This document shows positions 33,738 to 45,529 of a DNA stretch of 64,000 nt, in pieces; position 1 is the first letter of the stretch; every line of letters begins with the position of its first letter. The stretch comes from Stenogyne calaminthoides (lineage: Eukaryota > Streptophyta > Magnoliopsida > Lamiales > Lamiaceae), in the NCBI GenBank assembly GCA_037126765.1, contig JBBCBC010000001.1:35448804-35512803 (forward strand), read 5' to 3'. Made by a program: the position numbers and the translations under genes. The notes under the pieces are model-generated. The model worked only from the letters and a program-made list of their open reading frames with translations. It searched no databases and was not told the DNA's origin.

Positions 33738-34600
33738 TGATGCGGCACAAATATCACGTGTCTGGAGATGATGACACGTGTAATGAGTTTACAAGATGAT
33801 GCCATATGGAGTGACTCAACCATATGGATTGACTCAACGATGAACTCTCCTAGGACTCCAGCCTCAGGAGGGTTGTAAGTTGTTCTATCTTCTAGGAAGA
33901 TAAGAATAGGAGTTGACCGAGTCTTGATTGAGGATTAATCCGGATCACCATAAATTGGCCAATCAGGATAAGCCAAGTGGAGATTTTGTGGAGATCTTTC
34001 CCGATTTTAGAGAAGATGTGCCTTGAGTTTGAAAGCTGAAGAATTGTTGAGAGAATTAAGGGACGAGCTGTTGAGAGGATTGTGGGGGACTTGTGTGGAA
34101 AAGGAGTCAAGGCAAAAATAGACTGGGTCATCACCGAGGTACGAAGTAGAGAGATGAGTGTGGATGAAGGCCGAAGAGGAGATAAGGTTGATTGGTTGAG
34201 ATATCCTCGGAGGAGAGAAGGGCCGACAATAGTTGAGATAATCCCGCGACACAGAAGCGGTGGAATTGGTGGACTTAGCCCACTAAAGGTAACAAATCAT
34301 GAAATAACGTATCACTTTTAGACACAATATATACAATCTGAGACACTTTCTATATTTGATTACTTGCCTATCTAAGAGTGATACACGGGTGATTTGTGAG
34401 GAATCTTTAGTGTGAGTTGAGTTTAGCATGAAGTTCTCATTGTAGAGATCTCCCTCTTTGCATTTAACGTGGTTTTTCGATCACCTGACTTGAGCGTCAG
34501 AGTGACCGCGCCGGAGAATCCTTCGATGTGTTTTTGCAGGTCTCTCTTGAAGCTGGAAAGGAGCCGTGACGTAAGCATAACGTATATATTTTGCCAACAA
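33738..34600 (+). repeat. Gypsy-type (Tat-like) LTR remnant
   Basis: It starts near TGATGCGGCACAAATATC and carries, at about 34485-34545, CTTGAGCGTCAGAGTGACC then GCGCCGGAG and TTTTTGCAGG. This is the usual R/U5 wording of plant Tat-type LTRs, which places it on the + strand. The end is uncertain and no target duplication was found. No protein-coding stretch is believable here. Confidence 0.42.
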
Positions 34601-34865
34601 AAGCCAAACCGGGAGGTCTCAGGTTCGATTCTTGCAGGTGCATTAAAATCACATGCATCATATGATTAGTATATTCTTTTAAATGATATAATCTCATCTT
34701 TGCACATACCATGATGTCAAAGGCGATTACTCATATGAGAGAGTCAATCTTTACTTGTAGACATACTATTATATGAAACTTCATATAATTCACAACAAAT
34801 ATATAGTTATTATAATAACAATAGTAACATTAACAACATTCAACCTTCACTTCACGTTACGTTAT
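34601..34865. other. Non-coding segment
   Basis: AT-rich with no gene seen. It holds one tRNA B-box-like string (GGTTCGATTC at 34622-34631); no matching A box was found. Confidence 0.4.
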
Positions 34866-35870
34866 TGTTGGGGAACTAAATAACACTGCCAGGATTTGTT
34901 CGGGGTGTAATTTAAATATGAATTAAATAAATATGTTTCTATGATTTAAACAATTTAAATCAAACAAATCATGTAATTGAATAAACTAAAAAATGCGTAA
35001 ATCCCTAAATATGCAGAACTAAGGGATTACGTGTTTACCTGTGAATCGGAGAGACACCATTTAGAAGCGTAGCAGTATCAACTCAAAAGCTTCTCAAGTA
35101 TTCCCCAAGTCCTAGCTTGTAAATTATGTGGGAAATCTCACAAACTATTTAACACTCAAGGAAGAAGAATTAATTTTCTCTTGTTGCACTACTGAAATTT
35201 TTGAAAATCACAATTTATCGACGTTTCAAAAATATTTGATATTTTTTTGTCGCTGATATTTTATCGAAAAATCAATTTATATGTTGTACTAGGGCTGAAA
35301 AATCAGCCCCTTATTTATAGTAGTAGGGGATGAAAATTTTAGGGTTTTATGGAGATATGGAAAGATATTTTATTCTCCAAGATATAATCTTCAAATACAA
35401 TATGTATCTTTTTTCCATATATCTTCTTACCATAAATATCTTTTCCCATAAAATTTCTCTCTCCTAAACCTTGCAACAAATTAATTCTTTTATTTTAATC
35501 ACATTTGTTAATGGACTTTTATTGGGCTACTTGAGGGGCCTTTGGGAGAATTAGGATTGGACCTCCCAGTGGACCCAGAAATCAAACAAAAATAATTTTA
35601 TCCTTATTGGACTTGCCTACATATTTCTCTAATCATGTACGCATCTTCATTTCTTAAATTACCTACAAATAAATTGTCATCAGAAATACAATTCTTAGGT
35701 AAATTAATTTGTAGGCAATAAATATCCTTCATAACAAGATAAATGGTCATCCTCTTCGATCATCAATTTAGTGTATTAACTCGATCTTTCACTATCAACA
35801 TACTCAAAATTAGTAATTAATACAATCAAGTTCTTGAAAAGGATTACTTGTTATCGTTTAATGCCTTTGA
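34866..35870 (-). repeat. LTR related to the F family (minus orientation)
   Basis: On the + strand it begins TGTTGGGGAACT. Two parts match the - strand of the LTR at 59204-60889: CTTGAGGGGCCTTTGGGAG with the GGATTGGACCTCC that follows, and the CTATAAATAAGGGG-type TATA region followed by ATTTTCATCCCC in the - direction. The right end is not fixed; 35870 is where similarity and LTR-like character fade. Confidence 0.6.
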
Positions 35871-36243
35871 GATCTAGCTTCATAAAAAAATATAAAAATC
35901 TTATTATATAAAAGGAGGATGCTCCTCACCAACTTTCGACAAGTGGCACCCTCCTCCTTTTACCACGTGTCAAATTCTACATGTAATTTAGTTGTTATCT
36001 TACTTTAATACATCATACATTTTATTAGAAAACTCTTCAGTCTTTCAAGTTTCACAGTTTCATTTCAACTTTCACTCGTCCTTATTTTCCTGAAATCTAT
36101 TCATCTTTAATTTTTCACTTTCATTCTTCGGCCACCGCCTTCCAGATCGCGACGGCGCCACAATTATTCAAATAATTTAAGAGAAAAAGGGGAGAAGTAA
36201 TTTCTAGGGTTTTATGTTGTTGCTGTTGTTTGGGAAATCCAAA
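35871..36243 (+). promoter_or_regulatory. Upstream region of the ubiquitin-like fragment
   Basis: Non-coding. It holds a short inverted repeat (AAAAGGAGGA at 35910-35919, TCCTCCTTTT at 35952-35961), a G-box-like CCACGTGT at 35963-35970, and a pyrimidine-rich leader-like stretch before the ATG at 36244. No stronger signal is seen. Confidence 0.35.
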
Positions 36244-36297
36244 ATGATCAAGGTAGTGATGAACGATCGGTTGGGGAAGAAGGTTCGGATGAAGTGT
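36244..36297 (+). pseudogene. Ubiquitin-like protein 5 (UBL5/HUB1)-like N-terminal fragment
   Basis: The ATG at 36244 encodes MIKVVMNDRLGKKVRMKC, which I recognise as the first 18 residues of the ubiquitin-like protein UBL5 (Hub1), a 73-residue spliceosome-associated modifier. After Cys18 the reading frame departs from the family (GNTAFSRYIF), so either the rest was lost or an intron follows. A leader-like stretch precedes it. E3 inserts 194 bp further on. This is the only host-gene-like coding string in the window. It could be a pseudogene or a gene fragment. Confidence 0.5.
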
Positions 36298-36485
36298 GGC
36301 AACACCGCTTTCTCGCGGTACATTTTTTACTTTAATTTCAAATATCAGTTTTTTTTTTCTCACAATTTTCATTATTCTCAGAGAAATATATGGTAGGTTA
36401 CTTTCTACTTTAATAGGTTTACTTTTATTTAATTCGAGATATTTGACGAGTGATCCTATATTAATATATGTTACATAGTTATATA

Positions 36486-36490
36486 GGTTG
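36486..36490. other. E3 target-site duplication, left copy (GGTTG)
   Basis: GGTTG lies before the LTR start at 36491; the same bases follow the other LTR at 51007-51011. Confidence 0.95.
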
Positions 36491-37928
36491 TGTTGGGAAA
36501 TTTGTAGTTTTGATGAAAGTTCCAAAACAGGTTGTAATAGGACCAGCCAGACATGTTAGCTGACTGATGACTTAGAATAGCTGACTGGTGACTTAGAATC
36601 AGGATATGATGACCAGCTGAGATGTATAGACAACTGATGTAATAGATAGGTCACATATTGAGGGGGAACTAAATATGTATAGGTTAAGTTTTGAAGAAGA
36701 TCAGACAAGTCAGAAGATCATACAAGTCAGATAGTCACATGATCAGGTGAAGACATAAAGCTGAAGACTCAGAAGACCTGAAAATCAGATGACTACCAGA
36801 GAACAAGACCAAGAAGACCTCAGATAACATACATAAAAGAAGGATACAGAGTATGTAAGTTGTGCTAAGACAACATACATCAGAAGACTCAATCAGGTAG
36901 GCTGATCAGTTTTAGCTGATCAGGTTAGCTCAATCAGATGACAACCAAAGATTCACCAAAATCATACGAGTTCATCAGACAAGTAGAATGTCAAACTGAG
37001 TTGGTAAAACAAACACTGAATAAGTGTACTTGATATCCAATAAGAGCAAGACATGTATGTACGGAGCTGACAGTGCGGGATTCGGCGGATCACAGTCAAA
37101 CGGCTACAAAGGACAAACTTGCATGCTTTCGGCCATGCCGCCTCTGTGTGCGTCACATCCATCCTGCAATCCTACCTTAAATAGACCGAAATTCGAATTA
37201 CTCTCGAACGGCTAGTTCGATTTCGTGCCTATATATATGGGATCAAACCTTCATAGTAAGGTTACGGAAATTATCATCTAGCTCAAGCTATCCGCAATTT
37301 CCGCACGAAGAACACAAAATCAAGAATATTTTTCTAAGTGTTCATCCCATAGTTCTTAGCACAGAAATCTTATCCTTTAGCTTTAGGCTACCCAAATACT
37401 AGGATAGATTTCCAGTTGGAACTCAACAAATCTTATACCCAAACCAAAAGTTAGGTTAAGTTTGTTTAGCAAGATTTCAGACTAGGGTTTCTAGTTCTGA
37501 TTTCTGGGATTGGTTAAGTGAGAACTCTTGTGTGCCTTAATTTACTTTATCTGCTTTACACATTCTGCACACTACTTGTTTATGTATTACATGCATACTC
37601 TAAGTCTAGATCAGTCTTGCATCAAGCAACTGATTTGATCAGTTTGACACTTTATCACCTGATTCAAAACAGATTACTTAGAATCTGATTTGAGAAAACT
37701 AATTTTTCACACGGGTTAAACTTATCTTCCGCACATCAGTTAAACTGATAGACACCGAATTGATCTGCTCTCAGGCGATCAGTAACTTGGATATAAGTCC
37801 AAACTGATTCATACACACTCTGATCAGGCAACTTGCTATTCACACCTGATCCCAAGAAAAAGTTTCAGAAGTCTATTTACTCCTCCCCTCTAGACTTCTG
37901 CTTCACTAAAACCCATTCGGGACCTACA
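36491..37928 (+). repeat. E3 5' LTR (1438 bp, internally deleted)
   Basis: Starts TGTTGGGAAATTTG and ends CATTCGGGACCTACA. A TATA-like CTATATATATGG lies near 37229-37240. Relative to the 3' LTR it lacks about 116 bp after GAGAACTCTTG (near 37528), where the sequence jumps to TGTGCCTTAATT. Its U3 array is also much shorter. Confidence 0.92.
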
Positions 37929-37930
37929 AG

Positions 37931-37942
37931 TTGTATCAGAGC
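37931..37942 (+). other. E3 primer-binding site (one change)
   Basis: TTGTATCAGAGC, one base different from the initiator tRNA-Met match TGGTATCAGAGC in E2. It lies two bases inside the LTR end. Confidence 0.8.
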
Positions 37943-38066
37943 AGTGGTTTTACGGACCACTGGCTTTGAGTATCATCGGTTCTTGAGGAAGAACCATTGT
38001 AGTCACTTGAACTGATCTTGAAAAACCTGTTTTAAAACTCATCTATTTTCAAAACTCACATTCAAC

Positions 38067-40353
38067 ATGGATAACACTTCGGGTATGTATCATGATCTAC
38101 CTAAGTTTTCCATTGATGAGTATGCTGACTGGACCATACTCATGAGCAACCATCTGGGTACGATAAGCAGCAGAATGATGGAAGTTCTTGAACAAGGACC
38201 CATCATCATTTATTACAACAACCCAGCTGAAGGAGGTGATCCAGAATATCCAACTAGAGCCAGAATCAGAAAGAGTCCTTCACTGATGAATGTCGAGGAA
38301 AGGAAATTGTCCAATCTGGATACTGTGGCCAGACATATCATCATGAAGACGATGGACAAGATAACACGTGAGAAGATCAAGTATCTCAAGACTGCCAAGC
38401 AGATGTGGGATACTCTTGCAGAGATGTGCAAAGGAAATGATCTGATTAAGGACAGCGGATTACAAGCTGAACTGGTAAAGTTTGAAAAACTCAAGATGCT
38501 GCCAAATTAAACCATAAATCAGCTCGATGGAAGAATCACCATGTCAGTCAACAATCTTCATGAACTGGGACGAGAAATGTCTGACAAAGACATCAACTAC
38601 AAGATCTTGAGGTCCCTGACCAAGAAATGGGACATGAAAGTAACGGTGATAAAGGATTGCCAAGATATTGCGAAGATGAAGCCAAGCAATCTGTTTCTCA
38701 GTTTAAAGGCTCATGAATTTGATCTGATTGAAAGAGGTCAAGAAGAAGAAGACGAGACACCTGCTGAAGCTACACCTGCCACATCAAAAGCAGTTGCATT
38801 CAAGACAGCTAGCAGCAGTTTGAAGTCTACTAAACCATTAGGGAATATCATGAGTTAGGCTGAACAGATTGCTTTGCTGACCTGAAAGCTTGAACGATCT
38901 AATGTTCAACTAGGAAAGTATCAAAAATTTTATAGAGACTATCATAACATCAGAGGAAGAGATAGAAGATCTACTGACAGATCACAAGAAAGGAATCGTT
39001 CTGATGACAGAAGAGATGATCATAAAGATGACCACAAAGAAGATAAGAAGAGAGGTGATCGTTCTGATGATAGAAGAGACAACAGATCAAACAGAAGAAA
39101 TTCTGATTACAGGCAAACTGGGAATTCACATGACAGATCCTACAGAAGAAAGGATTCACCTGGCAGAAGAAATTCCGCGGAACCTGGAGCATGTTTCAAC
39201 TGTCAGAAACCAGGTCATTACAGTGCAGATTGCCCTGACCTGACTCCAAAAGAAAGAGAAGAAAAGCGGAACAGAAGAGAGCAAAGATACAGAGACAAAA
39301 AAACCATGGTTGCTGATACATCTGGGATAGATGATTCCTATCTGCCATCAGATGATTCTGACTACTCATCTGTAGAAGACTTATGCCTGATTACCACTAC
39401 TGATAATGTTGACGACCTCGACGATCTGATGTTATCATCTAACGACGACATCTGTCTCATGGCCAAGGATGTTGATCAAACTGAGGTAACTTCTAAACCT
39501 TCTGTGTTTTCTGTTTCCACACCTGTTGTGCTGAGCACACCTACTAGAGAGATTGACCTGTATCTTTACAATGAGCAATTGCTTGATGATCTCTCTAATG
39601 CAGTAGACACTTATACGATAGTGAAAGCTGAGAACGATAAGCCGAGGGCTGAGAACATACAACTTGTCAAGGAAAATGCTGTAAGTAAAGCTGCTGAACT
39701 GAGATCAGTTGAGACTGTTCAGAAGATGACTACAGAACTGGAGTTTCTGAAAGTCAGCTCTTCTGATCAGGGTAAACTGGTTAAGGAACATCAAGAAATC
39801 AACAAGCAGCAAGCTGATGATCTCAAAATCCTCCAAGCTAAGTTTGATGAACTCTTTCGACTGCATGAGAGTCTAAAACAAAGTGAGGACAGTTTGCGAA
39901 AGAAAGTAGAAAGTTTTGAAAAAACTTCTAAAAATGTTGATGAAATAACAAACTACTTTCGGAAGCCAACTGATAAGAAGGGAATTGGGTTTGATAGCCC
40001 TTTTGGATCCTCATATGTCCAACCTGGTTCACATTCAAAAAGTGAATTTAGGAAGGTTTCTGGACAAGATATACGATATGCCAAATCTGTATCGAAGAAG
40101 GGAAAAATACCTGCTGAACAGGAAAGGCGAGTGCCTGATCAGAAAGGGAACATAAATGGACCTCATCTGATCAAGCATCAGCCGAGGAATCAACAGAAGA
40201 ATCCTATTCATCTGAAGAGACCTCAGCCTAATCAGCAGATTAGGAATCAGAAAGGACAATCTCGCAAGGGAAAGTCTAATCTGAGACCTAATCAGGTCAA
40301 GCTGCCTAACCAGCATACTAAGGGTAAACTGCAGAAACCATTTGTGCAAAAGT
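38067..40353 (+). pseudogene. E3 gag with CCHC zinc knuckle and coiled coil
   Basis: One reading frame of about 760 codons from MDNTSGMYHDLPKF, interrupted only by stops near 38508, 38856 and 38880. The capsid-like part is followed by a long Arg/Asp-rich tract (38940-39180), the zinc knuckle CFNCQKPGHYSADC (about 39191-39232), an acidic part and a heptad-rich coiled coil (about 39540-39960). A basic, Gln/Asn-rich tail (QPRNQQKNP, QRNQKGQSRKGK-like) follows. Gag packages the RNA. The long coiled-coil extension makes it unusually long for a copia gag, as in the Sire lineage. Confidence 0.88.
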
Positions 40354-40678
40354 GATATGAATCTTTTGGTGGTAGCAGTCGTACCTATCCCTTCAACTAG
40401 AAATCCAGGACATCTGCACCTGAACCACACAGGATTAAAAGAAGACAACCCAATCAGAAAAATCCCAAGTCTTCTGATTCATCCAAGGTTCACACTCATA
40501 ATCATACTGATCAGAAAACACATGAAGAGATGTATGATTATGTAGATGCTTATGGGAGATAAATTAGGCCTTCTGATCTTGATGATTATCATAGAAGTGC
40601 CCTGTTTGTTTGGATCCCGAAAGATAACACTAACCCCCCAGGACCCAATCCTACAGGGGTACCTAAAGCCTGATTTGA

Positions 40679-41116
40679 TTGCAGGATCGCGTGGGTTTAG
40701 CCAATAAGGGAGGTGTACAAGCAACTATCTGGTACATCGATAGTGGATGCTCAAGGCACATAACTGGAAACAAACATCTCCTCAGTTCATACATAGAACA
40801 AGAAGGCCCACGTGTACTCTTTGGTGACGATAATTTTAGTTTTACCAGAGGATTCAGAACCTTAGAGAATGATGATGTACAGGTAACTGGAGTCTCGTAT
40901 GTCGATGGTTTGAAGCACAACCTATTATCGATTTCACAATTCTGTGACAACAGATTCAGCGTTGAGTTCTTGACTGATCAATGCACTATCAAGAATCGAG
41001 CCACTCAACAGATTTTGCTAACTGGTTCCAGTAAGGGAACGATCTACACTGCAGACTGTAACAGTTGTCCAGGAAATGCATACCTGATTGTTAAGAGTTC
41101 CCAAAGCAGCAGTTAG
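40679..41116 (+). pseudogene. E3 pol: aspartic protease
   Basis: An open stretch of 146 codons with the active site WYIDSGCSRHITGNKHLL, the GPRVLFGDDNFSFTRGF block and GLKHNLLSISQFCDN. The sequence between 40354 and 40678 is a broken gag/pol linker. The DSG triad is intact. Confidence 0.85.
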
Positions 41117-42581
41117 CTCTGGCACAAGAGAACGAGCAATCTGAACTTTAAGACCCTTAGCAAGATAACAATGATTTCCCTGGTTGAGGATCTCTCTAAT
41201 GAGGTATTCTCTAAGGATCAGACATGTGTCGCATTTCAGAAGGGAAAACAGGTTAAAGCCTCAATTTAAGGGGATCCCAGGACCAGCATCCAGCAGAGTA
41301 CTGCAACTGCTCCACATCGATTTGTTTGGACCAGTTACACCACTTAGTTTCAACGGATGTAAATACACTCTGGTGATCGTGGATGATTATTCCAAGTTTA
41401 CCTGGGTTGTATTATTGTATAAGAAGAATGAAAGTACAACAAAGATACCTGAGCTACTCAAGAGATTGCAAAATGAGAAGGGTATCAGTATTATGAAAAT
41501 CAGATCAGATAAAGGTACAGAGTTTCTGAACTATTTTATAACTGATTTTTGCACTGAGTTTGGTATACAACATGATACATCAGCCGCCAGAACACCACAA
41601 CAGAATGGCGTAGCAGAACGGAAAAATAGAACACTCAAAGAAACTGCTCGCACAATCTTGGCTGAACATGCGACTCCAAACCGTTTCTGGCCAGAAGCTA
41701 TCAACACTGCATGTCACACTCAGAACAGATGTTCTCTGACTAAGATTCACTTCAAAACACCTTATGAACTGTGGAAGGGCAGAAAACCTCGTGTTTCTTA
41801 CTTCCATGTTTTAGGGTGCAAGTGTTTTATACACAACATTGGGAAGAGTCAGTTGAAAACTTTTGAAGCTAAGTCAGATGAGGATATATTTTTAGGATAT
41901 TCCTCAACCAGCAAAGCTTTCAGGGTGTTCAACAGGCAAACCCTAGTTGTGGAATAGACACCCCATGTGGTCTTTGATGAGATATCTTCTGAACAAGAGA
42001 AATCTGCCTCAGAACAAGCAGTACCAGATCAACCAGTACCCGATGCTCAGAAAATGGACCAGTTAAGTATCAAAGAAAAGGGATCAGATCATATAACAGT
42101 GTATGTTCCTAAACTTGATCTTAATGATTCACCAGGTCAATCAGACCCTATGGTACGTACAACTGTCGATGAAGAAGTTGGTACAACTGAGACAGTAACA
42201 ACTAAACCATCTGGTTCAGGGGGAACACCCGATGTTCCGACGGACAAACATCAGCCTATGATGATTCCAACATCAGCTGAGACATGTCCATGCCAAGTGG
42301 ATCCTATTATTGTACCTCTCCCAACCTCTAGTGACTCAAAATCAGAAGAGGATAGCAATGTCCAAACTGATATACATCAGAAAAGAAGGACTTGGTTGAA
42401 AGACCATCCAACTGATCAGATAATCGGCAATCCTAATGCCCGTGTCCAAACTAGACATCAGGTTGGTGAAAGTGCTATGTATTGTTGCTATTTGTCTTTG
42501 AAGGAACCTACCACAATAGAAGAAGCTCTACAAGATGCCAGCTGGATTCTAGCTATGCAAGAAGAATTAGAGCAGTTATAG
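41117..42581 (+). pseudogene. E3 pol: integrase and linker (broken)
   Basis: The zinc-binding part has NLNFKTLSKI and CVAFQKGKQ, where the second Cys of CxxC is Phe. A frame change follows near 41265. The catalytic core keeps all three acidic residues: HIDLFG, RSDKGTEFLNYF and GVAERKNRT. A stop at 41955-41957 lies in VVEETPHV-type sequence. The same frame resumes through the acidic linker to 42581, ending in QEELEQL. The linker is rich in Ser, Gln and acidic residues and precedes RT. Confidence 0.87.
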
Positions 42582-43254
42582 AGGAATCAGGTTTGGGAAC
42601 TGGAGGACAGACCAACTCATCAAGATGTGAAAGGCACCAAGTGGGTATTCAAGAATAAGAGGGATGAGAATAAGGTCATCACCAGAAATAAGGCAAGACT
42701 TAGAAAAGATTTATTGTGATGAGACCTTTGTACCAGTCGCTCGCCTTGAAGCCATTCGGCTATTTCTGGCATATGCTGCCCATAGAGGGTTTACCGTGTA
42801 TCAGATGGATGTAAAGAGTGCATTCTTAAATGGGGTACTAGAGGAGGAAGTCTATGTTGAACAACCTCCTGGCTTTGAAAAAGGCAACCAGGTGTACCGT
42901 TTAAGAAAAGCTCATTACGGACTGAAACAGGCTCCCCGAGCTTGGTATTATACAGTATCCCAGTTCTTGGTAGACAGTGGATTCACTAAAGGAGTCATAG
43001 ACAGAACCTTGTTCAGAATAGAAGATGGTGAAAACATTCTGATGGTTTAGATCTATGTGGCCGATATCATCTTTGGATCTCCCAACAAGAGCTTATCTGA
43101 TAAATTCAGTAAATTGATGCAAGGGAAGTTCGAGATGTCCATGATGGTTCAGATGAATTACTTTCTGGGTCTTCAAGTTAAACAAAGTACAGAAGGAATA
43201 TTCATCTGTCAGGCAAAGTACACTAGGAATCTGTTGGCTAAGTTTGGAATTTAG
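42582..43254 (+). pseudogene. E3 pol: reverse transcriptase (broken, YVDD box changed)
   Basis: Copia RT with KGTKWVFKNKRDENK, MDVKSAFLNGVLEEEVYVEQ, YGLKQAPRAWYYT and IYVADIIFGSPNKS. The first Asp of the catalytic pair is Ala. A stop at 43048-43050 precedes the box. A deletion of about two dozen bases near 42703 removes the LVAKGYSQ region present in E1. Confidence 0.85.
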
Positions 43255-43278
43255 AACAGTAAAGTAGCCAAAATTCCT

Positions 43279-44830
43279 ATGATGACTGGATTCAAGATGG
43301 ATCCAGATAAAAATGGTCAGAAAACCAATCAGAAAGAATATAAGGCTCTCAGTGGATCTTTACTATACCTGACTGCCAGCAGGCCAGACATAACCTTTGC
43401 AGTAGGTGTATGTGCGAGATTTCAGGCAAATCCGATGCAAAGCCACCTGGAAGCAGCTAAGCGGATTCTTAAGTATCTGAAGGGGATAGTAAACCTTGGT
43501 TTATTCTACCCATCAGATGATAATCTAGAGCTTAGTGGGTATTCTGATTCTGATTATGGAGGTTGCAGAATAGACAGAAAGTCAACCTCACGTACATTTA
43601 AGTTCTTAGGAAGCAAACTGATCTCTTGGTTCTCAAAGAAACAGACATCTGTTGCCACATCTACTACTGATGCAGAATAGATGGCCGCAGGAAGCTGTTG
43701 TTCCCAACTGCTCTGGCTTAGTCAGCAACTGATGGATTATAACATTGTAGCTACGAACGTGCCTGTTGGTCCCGAAAAATACAGAGTTAAAACTCGAAAA
43801 ATCTAAATGGGAGGTGACTTTACTTTTTTTTTTGAATGTGTGTTATGCAGATTTGCTAAAGTATGTATGACAATTAATATGAAAGCAAATAAGAACACAA
43901 GTATTTTTACAGTGATTCGGAGTCCAACTCCTACATCCACTCTTCCCTTCATGGAGAACCAACTAAACCAACAGATGTTTAACGAGTTCTCACTCAACGG
44001 GACTTATCTCCCTCACGGGATCACCTATAGATGTTTAATGAGTTCTCACTCAACGAGACTTATCTCCCTCACGGGATCGCCTATAGATGTTTAATGAGTT
44101 CTCACTCTCTCGGGACTTATCTCCCTCATGGGATTGCCTATTAACTACCTTACTTAACCACTAATTCTCTCTCAAGAAAGGGTTTGGGTTCTGTGTTATT
44201 TCCAACTAGGTGAGATTTTCCCTTACATTGTTTTAGCCTAAAGCTAGAGGATGATATTTCAATGCTAAGAACTAATGGGATGAACACTTATAAAATAAAC
44301 TTAAATTTTCTGTTCTTCGTGCGGAAATTTGCTTATGGCTTGAGCTTGATGATAATTTCCGTGTCTTCACTATGAAGAGCAATCCCATATTTATAGACCT
44401 AGAAATCAAAGAGCCGTTGGAGAGCAATTTGAATTTTGGGCTATTTTTGGTAGGTTGCAGGATTGATTTGACATTCTTCAGGAACGGCATGACCGAAAGC
44501 GTGTATATTTGTCCTTTTTAGCCGTTTGACTTTGCACCGCCGAATCCCGCATTGTCGGCTCCGTACTCCTATTCTGTGACAGTAATAGTGTTATTGCAAT
44601 CACTCAGAATCCAGTTCTACTCACAAGATGCAAGCATGTGGACATCAGATATCATTTCATAAGAGATCATGCTAAAAAGAAGAATATCAGAATGGAAAAG
44701 ATCCATACTGATAAGCAGAGAGCTGATACCTTAACCAAGCCACTAGCTGAAGTCAAATTCAGAGAACTATGTAATGAGTTATGACTTCTGAACTTAGGAG
44801 AAAGTGCACCAGAAATCTTTGGTGGATTGG
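43279..44830 (+). pseudogene. E3 pol: RNase H, split by an LTR fragment
   Basis: The first part, 43279-43763, has LSGSLLYLTASRPDI and GYSDSDYGGCRIDRKSTS, then a stop within TDAE*MAAGSCC. At 43763 it is interrupted by about 800 bp of foreign LTR sequence. It resumes near 44567 with CDSNSVIAITQNPVL, HFIRDHAKKKNIRMEKIHTDK and TLTKPLAEVKFREL. Apart from the insertion, it aligns with the E1 RNase H. Confidence 0.85.
43764..44566 (-). mobile_element. Truncated LTR fragment inserted in E3 RNase H
   Basis: On the + strand it starts TGTTGGTCCCGAAAAATAC and carries blocks shared with the other LTRs in - orientation (CATCCACTCTTCCCTT, GATGTTTAACGAGTTCTCAC, GACTTATCTCCCTCACGGGA). It ends near CGGCTCCGTAC, within the LTR, so the U3 half is missing. 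Clean duplicated target bases were not found, so this is a truncated LTR, not a simple solo LTR. Confidence 0.75.
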
Positions 44831-44988
44831 TTTCCAAGACAAGTTGGTTAAGAAACTAATCAGAAAAGAAGGATTAGTTGAGAAATGGAATCTCAACTAA
44901 TCAGAGAGGATCAGTCAGGGACTGATCAGAAAAGGGATAACAATTGAAGGGGGGACTTCAATTGATCAGAAGAAACCTGATCAGAAAA

Positions 44989-45008
44989 GTGGGACATTGT
45001 TGGAAAAA
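44989..45008 (+). other. Relic copia 3'-end motif in E3
   Basis: GTGGGACAT followed by TGTTGGAAAAA. It occupies the same place, between RNase H and ORF-X, as the motifs in E1 and E2. Confidence 0.55.
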
Positions 45009-45529
45009 TACTAAGGATTAGGCTACAATCAGTAAGATCAAAGTAATCAGGCAAGCCAGATCAGAACAACGTGGTAACTGACTGATTAATATATCAATCA
45101 GTTAGATAAGTTTTCTGATTTATCTTTCCATAAGCCTATGTTAATCTATGCTAGTTATTACTGTGCCCATTACTTTGTGACATCATGCTTGCAAGCATTA
45201 AATGCGGACGTGGGGTTTTTGTATTAAATACATTTATTGCGAGTTTTTAAGTCCAAAAGTCTGCACTTTTAAATCCTTGACCGCACGATTTAATTACTTT
45301 TCAACCGCTTAATCTTGACCGTCCGATTAAAACATGGACACTCAAGTACTCTAAAAAAATTTCTGCAAAACATTTTCCCTCCCACCTACTTTAAAACCCT
45401 AAATCTACTTACTAAAAACCTTTCGCATTATTGTATTCACACACTCAAACTTATAAAGAAAGTTTTCCAAACTCAAAACACTCATCCAGCGATTAAAACT
45501 TATTTCAAAATCATCAAATCACTTTTTTG
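45009..45529 (+). promoter_or_regulatory. Promoter-like spacer before ORF-X in E3
   Basis: Non-coding and AT-rich. It includes a CTGATCAG-rich first part and a pyrimidine-rich stretch with TTTAAAACCC (near 45390), where E1 has TTTTATAAAG. A proper TATA is not visible in this copy. Confidence 0.4.

Noticed and set aside
34601..34660. tRNA or SINE suggested by GGTTCGATTC
   Set aside because: The B-box-like string stands alone; no A box, cloverleaf or terminator was found at the right spacing.
34861..35854. GTTAT on both sides of the LTR at 34866 as a target duplication
   Set aside because: The right GTTAT (35850) is not preceded by a CA end, so the match is probably chance.
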